Shown here one piece after another: positions 7,042-15,498 of a DNA stretch of 28,193 nt. Location of the stretch: assembly GCA_021205645.1 (NCBI GenBank), contig JAJPXE010000020.1, positions 1 to 28,193 on the forward strand, written 5' to 3'. Below the pieces are notes generated by a model. That model had not been told where the DNA came from, made no database searches, and saw nothing but the letters and a program-made list of their open reading frames with translations. The DNA is from Candidatus Gastranaerophilales bacterium. Lineage in GTDB: Bacteria > Cyanobacteriota > Vampirovibrionia > Gastranaerophilales > Gastranaerophilaceae. A program made the translations under genes and the position numbers. Each line of letters opens with the position of its first letter. Within the stretch, counting starts at the first letter, position 1.

Positions 7042-9129
7042 CTATTCTTTTGAAGCACCCGCTTTTTCAATAATTTCTTTTTCAATATTTCCTGGAACCT
7101 GTTCATAACATTTGAATTCCATAGAGAAAGTACCTCTGCCCTGAGTTTTTGAACGGATATCCGTAGCATAACCGAACATCTCTGCAAGCGGAACAATTGC
7201 TCTGATTTTCTGTATTCCTGTTCCTTCAATAATCTCCATACCTTCAACACGTCCTCTTCTTGAGGAAATATCACCGATAATATCGCCCGTGTTTTCTTCC
7301 GGTACTTCAATCTCAACTTTCATCATCGGTTCAAGAATACAAGGTTTTGCTTTCTTTGCGCCCTCTTTCATTGCCATAGAGCCTGCTATTTTGAATGCCA
7401 TTTCAGAAGAGTCGACTTCGTGGTATGAACCGTCGTATAATGTTACCTTAACGTCAATCATAGGGAAACCTGCCAGAATACCGCCTTCAAGTGCTTCTTC
7501 CATACCTTTTCTTGCAGGTTCAATATATTCTTTTGGAATAGCACCGCCTACAATCTTATTTTCAAATACAAATCCTGCATTTTCTTCCGCCGGCTCAATC
7601 TGAACCTTAACATGACCGTACTGACCTTTACCGCCGGATTGTCTGATGAATTTAGAATCCTGATCGGAAGTTCCTCTGATTGTTTCACGATATGCAACCT
7701 GTGGTTTACCGACATTTGCATCTACCTTAAACTCTCTCATCAAACGGTCAACAATAATATCAAGGTGAAGTTCACCCATGCCTGAAATGATTGTCTGACC
7801 TGTTTCCGTATCGGATTTAACTCTGAATGACGGGTCTTCTTCTGCGAGTTTTTGAAGTGCAATACCCATTTTATCCTGATCGGCTTTTGTCTTTGGCTCA
7901 ATAGCAACCGAGATAACCGGTTCAGGGAAACTCATTCTTTCTAATATGATAGGGTCTTTTTCATCACACAGTGTTTCACCCGTTGTTGTGTTTTTAAGTC
8001 CGACTGCCGCACAGATATCGCCAGCATATACCTCGTCTTCTTCAATTCTCTGGTCTGCATACATCTGTACAAGACGTGATATGCGTTCTTTCTTTCCGTT
8101 TGTGGCATTTAGAACGTAAGAACCTGATGTTAATTTACCGGAATATATTCTCAAGAATGTTAGTCTGCCGACATAAGGGTCTGTCATAACCTTGAATGCC
8201 AGAGCAGAAAACGGCTCATCATCTGATGAATGTCTTTCTACTTTTGTACCGTCTTCAAGCTCGCCCTCGATTGCTTTTACATCAACCGGCGACGGCATCA
8301 ATTCAACAATTGAATCAAGAAGTAGCTGTACACCCTTGTTTTTGAATGCAGTACCGCAGGTGACAGGGACTATCCTGTTATCGCAAACTGCTTTTCTTAA
8401 GCCTCTTTTAAGCTCATCAACAGAGATTTCTTCACCCTCAAGATATTTCATCATGATTTCATCGTCAGTTTCGGCAATAGCTTCAACTAAAGCTTCTCTG
8501 TATTTTTTAGCATCTTCCAGCATATCCGCAGGAATTTCTTCTTCTTTAATATCTGTACCTAAATCGTTGGTATAGATTTCAGCTTTCATTGTGAACAGGT
8601 CAATAAGTCCGGAGAATTTGTCTTCCGCACCGATTGGTAATCTGATAGGGTGAGCATTTGCTCCGAGTCTGTTTTTAATCTGGTCAACAACACGATAGAA
8701 GTTAGCTCCTGTTCTGTCCATTTTGTTAACAAAAACCATACGCGGAACTTCATATCTGTTAGCCTGCCTCCAAACAGTTTCGGATTGTGATTGGACGCCG
8801 CCGACAGCACAGAATACCGCTACAACACCGTCCAATACACGGAGTGAACGTTCTACTTCGATTGTAAAGTCAACGTGACCGGGGGTGTCGATAATATTTA
8901 TCTGATGTCCTTTCCATTCAGCGGTAACTGCAGCCGACTGGATTGTTATACCTCGCTCACGCTCTTGTTCCATAAAGTCGGTAACTGCCGCACCATCGTG
9001 TACTTCACCAATTTTATGCGTCTTGCCCGTATAAAATAATATACGTTCGGTTGTAGTCGTCTTGCCTGCATCTATGTGGGCAGCAATACCAATATTTCTG
9101 ATTTTCTCTAACGGAGTTTTTCTTGCCAT
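7042..9129 (-). CDS. fusA: Translation elongation factor G
   Basis: A 695-residue GTPase of normal EF-G length that moves tRNAs and mRNA through the ribosome and helps recycle it. GTP-binding motifs: AAHIDAGKTTTTER (G1, about residues 16-29), RGITIQSAA (G2), DTPGHVDF (G3), NKMDR (G4) and CGTAF. Domains II-V follow with the typical GMGELHLDI and FKIAGSMAMKEG stretches. The start is supported by GGAAGGAATT just before ATG. EF-G genes usually sit in the str operon with rpsL, rpsG and tuf. Here it stands alone between a tRNA unit and mutL, with its own likely promoter, so it may be regulated apart from the ribosomal proteins. A second EF-G elsewhere in the genome cannot be excluded. Confidence 0.98.
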   Translation of the reverse strand: MARKTPLEKIRNIGIAAHIDAGKTTTTERILFYTGKTHKIGEVHDGAAVTDFMEQERERGITIQSAAVTAEWKGHQINIIDTPGHVDFTIEVERSLRVLDGVVAVFCAVGGVQSQSETVWRQANRYEVPRMVFVNKMDRTGANFYRVVDQIKNRLGANAHPIRLPIGAEDKFSGLIDLFTMKAEIYTNDLGTDIKEEEIPADMLEDAKKYREALVEAIAETDDEIMMKYLEGEEISVDELKRGLRKAVCDNRIVPVTCGTAFKNKGVQLLLDSIVELMPSPVDVKAIEGELEDGTKVERHSSDDEPFSALAFKVMTDPYVGRLTFLRIYSGKLTSGSYVLNATNGKKERISRLVQMYADQRIEEDEVYAGDICAAVGLKNTTTGETLCDEKDPIILERMSFPEPVISVAIEPKTKADQDKMGIALQKLAEEDPSFRVKSDTETGQTIISGMGELHLDIIVDRLMREFKVDANVGKPQVAYRETIRGTSDQDSKFIRQSGGKGQYGHVKVQIEPAEENAGFVFENKIVGGAIPKEYIEPARKGMEEALEGGILAGFPMIDVKVTLYDGSYHEVDSSEMAFKIAGSMAMKEGAKKAKPCILEPMMKVEIEVPEENTGDIIGDISSRRGRVEGMEIIEGTGIQKIRAIVPLAEMFGYATDIRSKTQGRGTFSMEFKCYEQVPGNIEKEIIEKAGASKE

Positions 9130-9186
9130 AATTCCTTCCTTTATTATCTTATTTACTATTTTAATAACATTTTTCCTATTATTTTA

Positions 9187-9214
9187 ATTATCACACAAAA
9201 ATATTTTCGTTCAA
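9187..9214 (-). promoter_or_regulatory. Probable promoter of fusA
   Basis: Minus-strand TTGAAC (9214-9209), a 16-bp spacer, then GATAAT (9192-9187) preceded by TGT, forming an extended -10. The leader would be about 50 nt. It lies in the 142-bp gap after mutL. Confidence 0.45.
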
Positions 9215-9271
9215 CAATAACAGCCAAACCAAATATTTTCAAAATTAAATAATGTCATTAAACTAATCTCA

Positions 9272-11062
9272 TTATGACATTCTCATAAAAAATCCCGCAA
9301 TTTCTTTGTGCTTGAAAACCTTTGAAATAGGACGTCCGTGCGGACAGGTATATGGATTTTCACATTTTCTCCACCTTGAAATTATTTCTTCCATCTGAAA
9401 TAAATTCAACGGTGTATTAGCTTTAACGGCAGCTTTGCATGATGTTGTTATCAGTATCTTTTCTTCAAAATTGTTGATATCGCCCTCAATATTTTCCATA
9501 ATATCCGAAAGAATATCCTTAGGATTGTATTTGGAAAGTAGTAACGGAATTTTTCTAAAAATTATTTCAGTATCTTTTAAAAACTCTATTTCATACCCGA
9601 ATTTTGTAAATTTATCAAGATTATCTTTAATAATCTCTCCGTCTTTGATATCAATGTCAATAACATCGGATATAAACAACAGTTGGGATGCCGGCTCATG
9701 CTGATTTTTGAGTGTTTCATAAATGTATCTTTCATCAGCTATATGCTGGTCTACTATCTCAAGCCCGTCCTCAACCTCAATAAGGATATATGTATTATGA
9801 TACTGACCGATAATATTATCATTTGATTTAACAACATTTTTATCTACAATTTGCTGCTGCAAAACAGCCGGACGAATATAATCATGTTTTACAGATACCG
9901 GCTCATGTTGATTTGCAGATTGTTGAGATGATTCAATAACCTGTAGTATTTTATTAACATTTATTGCCGTTTCCGGAACAAATACTTCCCCTTCTTCAAA
10001 ACTTCTCTTCTCCGGTATATTCTTAGTGAAACTGATAACATTTTCCGCCTGTTCAAAATTAGCACTGTTGTGTCCGTAATTTGATAAAGCCTGCTCTATT
10101 GAAAACCGTATAAAATTAAAAATCTGGTTAGGATTTTTGTACTTGACCTCTCTTTTTGCCGGATGAACATTTATATCAATATCCGATGCAGGAATATTGA
10201 GATTAAGCACAATAAACGGATATTTTCCGTTTGGCAGGGAATTTTTATACGCAATATCAATCGCTTTTATAAAAACAGGACATTTTACGGTTCTGTTATT
10301 CACAAAAATATGATAATCTTTTTTGCTTGAGCGGGTATAATCAGGTGTGCTGACATAGCCGTTAATCTCGATTTTTACAAGTTTATCATCATTACTGACA
10401 CTCTTAAGATGAGAGAATGTATCTTTTGAGAACAGATTTTTAATAATTCCCTCGACTCCATCAATACCGTCTGTTTTGAGTACGGTTTTATTATTATTTT
10501 TAAGTTCGATTGATATATCTGGATTAGACAGAGCAATAGAAGTTACCAGTTCTGTTATGTAAGCCAGTTCGGTTTTTTCGGTTTTTAAGAATTTAAGTCT
10601 TACCGGAAGATTATAGAATAGTTCGGTAATCTGCATAATCGTGCCGACAGCACAGCCTGTTTTAGAGTATTCGATTTCGGAATTTTCGCAGACAACTTTT
10701 GTTCCGTAATCATAATCTTTTGTTCTGGTTGTACAGGTAACTTTTGCGATTGAAATAATACTTGCAAGAGCTTCGCCTCTAAAACCCAGCGTATGAATAT
10801 CATACAAATCTTCACCCGTTTGAATTTTACTGGTTGCGTGTTTTGAAAAAGCAAGTACAATATCATCCGGGTGTATTCCGCTCCCGTTATCGGCTATCCT
10901 GATATCTCTGCATTCATTCGAGATTTCTATACTTATCTTTGTTGCACCGGCATCTATGGAATTTTCCGTTAATTCTTTGACAACCGATGCCGGACGTTCT
11001 ATTACTTCACCTGCTGCTATCTGGTTTATAACATTTTTCGGTAACTGTTGTATCCTTTTCAT
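9272..11062 (-). CDS. mutL: DNA mismatch repair protein MutL (endonuclease type)
   Basis: 596 residues. The N-terminal GHKL ATPase has NQIAAGEVIERPASVVKEL, DNGSGI, HATSKI and GFRGEALASI. The C-terminal dimer domain has DQHIADERYIYE at about residues 437-448, which fits the metal-dependent nicking motif DQHA(X)2E(X)4E except for Ile in place of Ala. CKAAVKA (about 543) and CPHGRP (about 572) complete the zinc/metal site. This MutL should therefore nick the strand itself, as in most bacteria without MutH and unlike E. coli. No mutS is next to it. The start is the conserved MKRIQQLPKNV. There is no close Shine-Dalgarno sequence: a GAGG is 14 nt away and a -10-like TAGAAT ends 8 nt before ATG, suggesting a leaderless message. 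Confidence 0.97.
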   Translation of the reverse strand: MKRIQQLPKNVINQIAAGEVIERPASVVKELTENSIDAGATKISIEISNECRDIRIADNGSGIHPDDIVLAFSKHATSKIQTGEDLYDIHTLGFRGEALASIISIAKVTCTTRTKDYDYGTKVVCENSEIEYSKTGCAVGTIMQITELFYNLPVRLKFLKTEKTELAYITELVTSIALSNPDISIELKNNNKTVLKTDGIDGVEGIIKNLFSKDTFSHLKSVSNDDKLVKIEINGYVSTPDYTRSSKKDYHIFVNNRTVKCPVFIKAIDIAYKNSLPNGKYPFIVLNLNIPASDIDINVHPAKREVKYKNPNQIFNFIRFSIEQALSNYGHNSANFEQAENVISFTKNIPEKRSFEEGEVFVPETAINVNKILQVIESSQQSANQHEPVSVKHDYIRPAVLQQQIVDKNVVKSNDNIIGQYHNTYILIEVEDGLEIVDQHIADERYIYETLKNQHEPASQLLFISDVIDIDIKDGEIIKDNLDKFTKFGYEIEFLKDTEIIFRKIPLLLSKYNPKDILSDIMENIEGDINNFEEKILITTSCKAAVKANTPLNLFQMEEIISRWRKCENPYTCPHGRPISKVFKHKEIAGFFMRMS

Positions 11063-11069
11063 AACTCAT

Positions 11070-11099
11070 ATTCTACCTCAAATAAGACTTTATAAGCAA
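11070..11099 (-). promoter_or_regulatory. Probable promoter of mutL
   Basis: Minus-strand TTGCTT (11099-11094), 18 bp, then TAGAAT (11075-11070). Only 7 bases separate the -10 box from the ATG, so transcription would begin at or next to the start codon. Confidence 0.45.
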
Positions 11100-11168
11100 A
11101 TTTATAAAACAAGAGCATGTTTATGTTAAGATTATTATACAAACTGTCACAGGTATATAAACAGATGT

Positions 11169-13124
11169 ATGAAAGATAAAGTTTTAGCGATAATAATATT
11201 ACTGTGTATATCACTTTTCGGGATATGTTTTGTTCAATCGAAATTATCGGAGAACAGGGATATAGAAAAATATTCAAGAGGGCTTGAAGCATACAAAAAT
11301 TCTGATTACCATACGGCATACAGGTATTTTTCAAAAGTTTCAATGTTTTCGGATATAAAGACACCTGCATTATTTCGTCAGGCAAGATGTGCTGCCCTGC
11401 TTGGTGATGTTCGTGCGGCAAAAAGACATTATTCGATGATACTGTTTATGTATCCCAACTCGCAGCTTTTTGTTGTCAGTGAATATAATCTGGCAATGCT
11501 TTTGTACGAATTGGGGGATTACGGTGCAAGGAAACATTTTGTTCATATAATCAAATATTATCCGGAAACTGATTTTGCTCTGGCTTCAGAATATTATGTT
11601 GCAAGTATTGATATGGTTGAAGCAGGTAAATCAAAATTTTATCGCAGAAGAACCAACTTGAAACACAAAGCCTTGAACCATTTTATACGATATGTAAAAC
11701 TCTCTCCTGACGGAAGGTTTACTCAAGAGTCCATAAACAAAATAGCAAAACTGGGTATTGCAATAACTGACGAGGACAGTCTTGCCCTTGCCAAATCGTA
11801 TTTCATGCGGGGATTATATTACAATGCAGCATTATATTTTAATGAAGCACCTATTGAGCTTGCGTGGGCAAAATTCGCTAAAAACGAGTTTAAACGCGGA
11901 AATTATCCGCTTGCAAAAACACTTGTCGAAAACGGGTTAAAACATCATTCTTATACGGTTGACAGGCATGATGCTTATGATGCAATAGATGAATACCTTA
12001 AACTGAATAATGAAAAACTGCCTGTAATAAACTATCTGTTAAGCCACTATTCTAACTCAAACTGCGTGGATTATCTGCTCTATCTAAAAGCAAAATATTC
12101 CGATGACACCCAAAAAGATACCGTATATGAACAACTGTTCGATAAATATCCCGACAGCGATTTTTCGGCAGAAGCTTTATACAAGGTATTTTATTCTCAA
12201 ATCGATAAAGAAAACTTTGATAAAGCAATCAAGCTCGGGCAAAAGCATATATCACATTTCAAAAAATCAGACACATCGCCTGCGGTTTTATTCTGGATGG
12301 GTAAAATTTACGAACGAAAGCATAATTCTATTCTTGCAAAAAGTTACTACAAAAGCGTAATGTCAAAATATCCTGACAGTTATTACAGTTACAGAGCATA
12401 TTGCAAACTGCATAAGGACAAAGAATTATTTATAGATGCAAATGTAAAGACAAAGCCGGTACTGTTTCCGTGTTTGGACAAAACGGAACAGAATATGGCA
12501 ACAAAGCTTGTAAAATTGGGAGATTATGATTTTGTATCGGAATTATACAAGAATGATGATTTTGTACAAAGTTGGATAGCATACAGACAGGGCAAGGTTG
12601 TACATTCGATTTTACTGGCACAGAAAGCAATGAAAGAGTTATACCCGAAACCGAAATATGATGATGTTCGCTGGCGGCTTGTTTATCCGTTGAATTATTT
12701 TTATCTTGCAGAGAAATACAAAGGTAATCAAGACCCTTTAATGCTGCTATCAATAATACGTGAGGAGAGTCATTTCAATCCCGGGATAAAGAGTTCTGCC
12801 GGTGCAGTCGGACTGATGCAGCTCATGCCTGCAACCGCAGATGAAATCGCAAGGGTATACGGGGTCAGTAATAATTTATTAAACCCTGAAGCTAATATAA
12901 GACTGGGAAGTTTGTATTATTCAAAAATGAAAGAATATTTATTTAACAGAGATATATACGCAATAATGGCGTACAACGGCGGTCGTTCCAGTGTGGAAAG
13001 ATGGATAAAGCGGTTGAAGTATCGGGATATTGATGATTTTGTTGAGAAGATACCGTATCCTGAAACTCAAATGTACGTAAAAAAGGTGTTCAAAAGCTAC
13101 TGGAATTATTCAAATATTTATTAG
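11169..13124 (+). CDS. slt: Soluble lytic murein transglycosylase (Slt70-like)
   Basis: 651 residues. An N-terminal signal/anchor helix (VLAIIILLCISLFGICF) sends it to the periplasm. A long alpha-helical region of TPR-like repeats follows (AYRYFSKVS, ARKHFVHIIKYYP, ALYKVF and others), as in the Slt ring domain. The catalytic SLT domain at about residues 520-645 has IREESHFNP (E533 is the expected catalytic acid), SSAGAVGLMQLMPATA, NIRLGSLYY and AYNGG. It cleaves peptidoglycan glycans to 1,6-anhydro ends. Divergent from mutL with 106 bp between the genes. No Shine-Dalgarno sequence is visible. TATAAA (11156-11161) lies 7 nt before ATG, again a leaderless pattern. Another ATG at 11165 is out of frame. 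Confidence 0.94.
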   Translation: MKDKVLAIIILLCISLFGICFVQSKLSENRDIEKYSRGLEAYKNSDYHTAYRYFSKVSMFSDIKTPALFRQARCAALLGDVRAAKRHYSMILFMYPNSQLFVVSEYNLAMLLYELGDYGARKHFVHIIKYYPETDFALASEYYVASIDMVEAGKSKFYRRRTNLKHKALNHFIRYVKLSPDGRFTQESINKIAKLGIAITDEDSLALAKSYFMRGLYYNAALYFNEAPIELAWAKFAKNEFKRGNYPLAKTLVENGLKHHSYTVDRHDAYDAIDEYLKLNNEKLPVINYLLSHYSNSNCVDYLLYLKAKYSDDTQKDTVYEQLFDKYPDSDFSAEALYKVFYSQIDKENFDKAIKLGQKHISHFKKSDTSPAVLFWMGKIYERKHNSILAKSYYKSVMSKYPDSYYSYRAYCKLHKDKELFIDANVKTKPVLFPCLDKTEQNMATKLVKLGDYDFVSELYKNDDFVQSWIAYRQGKVVHSILLAQKAMKELYPKPKYDDVRWRLVYPLNYFYLAEKYKGNQDPLMLLSIIREESHFNPGIKSSAGAVGLMQLMPATADEIARVYGVSNNLLNPEANIRLGSLYYSKMKEYLFNRDIYAIMAYNGGRSSVERWIKRLKYRDIDDFVEKIPYPETQMYVKKVFKSYWNYSNIY

Positions 13125-13176
13125 AAATATTTCGGATGAAGTAAAAGCGGTTTGAGTAGAACGAGAATCGGATTTA

Positions 13177-13307
13177 CATTTACCCTTTCGGGTGAGGTGA
13201 TATCTGTGCAAGTTCCGGAACACAATACATTTACCCCCGGGTGAGGTGATATCTGTGCAAGTTCCGGAACACAATACATTTACCCCCGGGTGAGGTGATA
13301 TCTGTGC
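13177..13307 (+). repeat. Module A tandem repeat, left array (51 + 49 + 31 bp)
   Basis: Three head-to-tail units at 13177-13227, 13228-13276 and 13277-13307 (the last cut short). Each begins CATTTACCC, has a small GGGT hairpin followed by GAGGTGATATCTGTGC, and ends AAGTTCCGGAACACAATA. No variable spacers separate them. The same family recurs at 15251-15434. TTCCGGAA in the unit is itself a palindrome. Lies in the 310-bp gap between slt and ftnA. Confidence 0.9.
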
Positions 13308-13370
13308 GTAATCGCATCCCACTCCTGCGGAGCAGACAGTGCCAATTGCTTAGCAGATTGGCATCCGTTC
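13308..13370 (+). repeat. Module B hairpin repeat, left copy
   Basis: Shares the scaffold GTARTCGCATCC, then CGGAGCRGACAGTGC, with 15168-15227. The central stem GCCAAT (13341-13346) pairs with ATTGGC (13357-13362). The right copy has a different stem sequence that still pairs, so structure is kept while sequence changes. Confidence 0.7.
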
Positions 13371-13405
13371 CGTTCCCCTCCCTGTTCAGGGGAAGGAGCG
13401 GTTTT
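13365..13405 (+). terminator. Likely terminator of slt
   Basis: CCGTTCC (13365-13371) pairs with GGAGCGG (13395-13401, one G-U). After a one-base bulge, TTCCCCT (13373-13379) pairs with AGGGGAA (13388-13394). The stem is followed by TTTT. It overlaps the end of module B. Confidence 0.65.
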
Positions 13406-13434
13406 ACCCCCTCACCTGCCAACCGCTATATCCC

Positions 13435-13947
13435 TCAGGTACGGTCACTACATTTACAACTTGATCTTTCGCCCGCTTCTTTGTCAATTAAGTATAATGA
13501 ACTTCTGTCCTCGCCAAAACAACGCAATTGCTCAATTATCCTGTGAACCTGATATTCTTCCTCTACCTGTTCGTTTATATACCAGTCAATGAACATCGAT
13601 GTCATTCTGTCACATTCTTCCTCTGCCTGCTCTGCTATCGACATAACAGATTTTGTTATGGATCTTTCATGATTATAGATAAATTCAAACAACTTAACAG
13701 GACCATCGAAATTAAATTCCGGCTTCTGTATTGCCTCAAGCTCCACTCTGCCTTTTCGGTCTATGAGATAGTTGAATATTTTTTCTCCGTGTTCAAGCTC
13801 CTCCGAGGCTTGTAGCTTCGTCCACTGTGCAAACCCGAATAAACCGCTTTCACGTAGATAAGCAGACATTGACATATATAAATACCCTGAATAAAATTCC
13901 CTGTTAATCTGCCTGTTAAGGGCTTCATTAATCTTCTCACTTATCAT
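13435..13947 (-). CDS. ftnA: Bacterial non-haem ferritin
   Basis: 170 residues, the normal length for FtnA. It oxidises Fe2+ at a di-iron centre and stores iron in a 24-subunit shell in the cytoplasm. The ferroxidase residues fall at the E. coli FtnA numbers: E17, Y24, E50, H53, E94, Q127, plus the third-site E129 and E130. The C-terminal tail is longer and Cys/Ser-rich (SSCKCSDRT). It is the second gene of a two-gene operon: its ATG overlaps the dfx stop by one base, and its Shine-Dalgarno sequence (AAGGAGGAATA) lies inside the last dfx codons, so the two are translationally coupled. Together they deal with iron and superoxide. Confidence 0.96.
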   Translation of the reverse strand: MISEKINEALNRQINREFYSGYLYMSMSAYLRESGLFGFAQWTKLQASEELEHGEKIFNYLIDRKGRVELEAIQKPEFNFDGPVKLFEFIYNHERSITKSVMSIAEQAEEECDRMTSMFIDWYINEQVEEEYQVHRIIEQLRCFGEDRSSLYLIDKEAGERSSCKCSDRT

Positions 13948-14348
13948 TATTCCTCCTTTTCATTATCGTTGTATAATCCGTGAATATTACAGTAAGAACG
14001 TGCTGACAAATTCTCATCAGTTATGTCTGTGCGCATTATTACCTCCTGCTCCGGATAAAAATATTTTATTTTTGCCTCGTTTTTATCCTGTGAAATACAC
14101 TCAACAAACATAATATAATGCTCGTTAATCATAGGATGTTTTATTACGCGAATCTCTCTGTTACTGTCACTGCCAAACCCGATAACCGGAGAATGCTTTT
14201 CGCTCAACCCCTCATCATCGTGTGTATTCTTTGCTCTGACTAGCTCCATCGGTTCACCACAGCACACAAGAACACCAACCCCCGATAAACGAACCTCCAC
14301 AAGATTACCGCACACATTGCATTTATATAACTCAAATTTTTCAGTCAT
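13947..14348 (-). CDS. dfx: Desulfoferrodoxin (superoxide reductase, 2Fe type)
   Basis: 133 residues. The N-terminal desulforedoxin domain has the rubredoxin-like iron ligands C10, C13, C29 and C30. The C-terminal SOR domain has E50-K51-H52, H71, H77, C120 and H123, the His4Cys iron site. It reduces superoxide to hydrogen peroxide without making oxygen, the usual choice of anaerobes; electrons normally come from rubredoxin. The start is supported by AAGGAG. It is first in the operon with ftnA and divergent (84 bp) from the YkgJ-like gene. The upstream region holds two GATTAT-type motifs (14365-14389) that could bind a Fur/PerR-type regulator, but I cannot match a known box. Confidence 0.96.
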   Translation of the reverse strand: MTEKFELYKCNVCGNLVEVRLSGVGVLVCCGEPMELVRAKNTHDDEGLSEKHSPVIGFGSDSNREIRVIKHPMINEHYIMFVECISQDKNEAKIKYFYPEQEVIMRTDITDENLSARSYCNIHGLYNDNEKEE

Positions 14349-14432
14349 ATTTTTCTCCTTTTCTGATTATCATGTATCAGATTATGATTATTTTTTATTG
14401 CCGATAAGGATAATTTATGATATTCTTAGGTT

Positions 14433-15140
14433 ATGGCGGATTATAATTCAGAAGCCGAACGGCTTAAGGATGTATATAAAGAAATCTTTACCGAAGCTGC
14501 AAAAGTTATCAGACAGGAAATTGATAAATTCAAACCTGATTATAACTGTAATTTTTGTACAATACCCTGTGATATAAAAAAGGTGGATATATTTGAAGTA
14601 TTCCCCCCGAATTGTCCGTACGGTGCATGGCAGATAAAAGCCCTTTCATACTTAACCAATGAATATCGGGGAAAATTGAGAGTTGCAAAAAAATCCATGA
14701 TGGAAAAGAAAAAAGAATACAACTGCAGCAAATGCGGTGGTTGCTGTAAGCTTGCAGTCAGCGAGTATTCTCCTATGCAGCTTAAACAAAGAGCCATAAG
14801 AGGGGATAAATATGCAAGAGAATTTTCATCTATCTATGTCCCTTATGACTCGGAAGATATGGCAGAAGCTATTTGTCCGGATTACTATAACAAATTAAAA
14901 GATTTGATGGACGAAAACGAGCGGTTATATTTTTATTACTGCAGCAAACTCGGATCTGATGATTTATGTTCGGATTATGAAAACCGTCCTGATATCTGCA
15001 AAGATTTTCCGCTCACTGCGCTAAAAGTTCTTCCTGACACCTGCGGATATCTTCCATGGAGAGAATCTGTCAACAAACTTGCTATGTCTATCAAAGCAAG
15101 AGAAGATCTCATTGCTTTTTATAAAGAAAAAATAGGTTAA
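14433..15140 (+). CDS. YkgJ-family putative Fe/Zn-cluster protein
   Basis: 235 residues with two cysteine-rich parts. The N-terminal one has NCNFCTIPCD and NCPYG. The C-terminal one is the YkgJ/UPF0153 domain: CSKCGGCCKLAVSEYSP, then DLCSDYENRPDICKDFPLT, with a last Cys in PDTCGYLPW. This CxxCxxCC...CxxYxxRPxxC pattern is thought to bind iron or zinc; the reaction is unknown. Being divergent from the dfx-ftnA operon, it may be a partner in iron handling or maturation, but this is context only. The start has no real Shine-Dalgarno sequence (AGG only 2 nt from ATG). TATGAT (14416-14421) lies 11 nt upstream, which would leave a ~5-nt leader. Confidence 0.85.
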   Translation: MADYNSEAERLKDVYKEIFTEAAKVIRQEIDKFKPDYNCNFCTIPCDIKKVDIFEVFPPNCPYGAWQIKALSYLTNEYRGKLRVAKKSMMEKKKEYNCSKCGGCCKLAVSEYSPMQLKQRAIRGDKYAREFSSIYVPYDSEDMAEAICPDYYNKLKDLMDENERLYFYYCSKLGSDDLCSDYENRPDICKDFPLTALKVLPDTCGYLPWRESVNKLAMSIKAREDLIAFYKEKIG

Positions 15141-15155
15141 ATGCGGATTTTGCGT

Positions 15156-15238
15156 AGCGGGTGTCACGTAGTCGCATCCATCCTTCACGGAGCGGACAGT
15201 GCAACTGCTTTGCGTTGCACCCGCTCCGCACACCCGCT
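15156..15238 (+). repeat. Module B hairpin/cruciform repeat, right copy
   Basis: Nested pairing: AGCGGGTGT (15156-15164) with ACACCCGCT (15230-15238); CGGAGCGG (15188-15195) with CCGCTCCG (15221-15228); GTGCAAC (15199-15205) with GTTGCAC (15214-15220). 15168-15227 aligns with the left copy at 13308-13370. It begins 16 bp after the YkgJ-like gene and has no T-run, so a simple terminator is unlikely. Confidence 0.75.
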
Positions 15239-15250
15239 GGCACTTTGACA

Positions 15251-15434
15251 AAAGTCAGATTTTCGGATGAGGTGAAAATCATACGAATTTTTAAACATAA
15301 TCCATTTACCCCTTCGGGTGAGGTGATAACTGTGCAAGTTCTGAGATATAATCCATTTACCCCTTCGGGTGAGGTGATAACTGTGCAAGTTCTGAGATAT
15401 AATCCATTTACCCCTTCGGGTGAGGTGATAACTG
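15251..15434 (+). repeat. Module A tandem repeat, right array
   Basis: A degenerate copy (15251-15301), two identical 51-bp units (15302-15352, 15353-15403) and a 31-bp partial unit (15404-15434). Each begins CCATTTACCCCTTCGGGTGA and ends AGTTCTGAGATATAAT. Array copies here are nearly identical to each other but differ from those at 13177-13307, a sign of recent local amplification. Like the left array, it ends in a 31-bp partial unit. Confidence 0.9.
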
Positions 15435-15465
15435 CATATTTCTTAGCTCCTGAAATCCACGTATA

Positions 15466-15498
15466 TAAAAGAAAAGTTTGCTATAAATCATAGCAAAC
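15466..15498 (-). terminator. Minus-strand terminator, probably of a small RNA
   Basis: GTTTGCTAT (15476-15484) pairs with ATAGCAAAC (15490-15498). On the minus strand the stem is followed by TTTTCTTTT. The nearest minus-strand gene (15718-16143) already has a terminator at 15656-15720, so this one probably ends another transcript. Confidence 0.75.

Noticed and set aside
11059..11421. 120-residue minus-strand frame across the mutL/slt gap
   Set aside because: It is antisense to the slt coding region and has no family features.
13110..13422. Short minus-strand frames over the left repeat array
   Set aside because: They translate repeat DNA and have no start signals; one overlaps the slt end and the terminator.
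14349..14400. Fur or PerR box upstream of dfx
   Set aside because: GATTAT-type motifs are present, but they are direct and not the expected inverted repeat, so no box is called.
13177..15434. CRISPR array
   Set aside because: Units are contiguous with no unique spacers, and no cas genes are present.
15161..15493. Plus-strand frame with repeats NPFTPSGEVITVQVLRY
   Set aside because: It simply reads the 51-bp module A units, whose length is a multiple of three. It has no Shine-Dalgarno sequence and crosses the module B hairpin.
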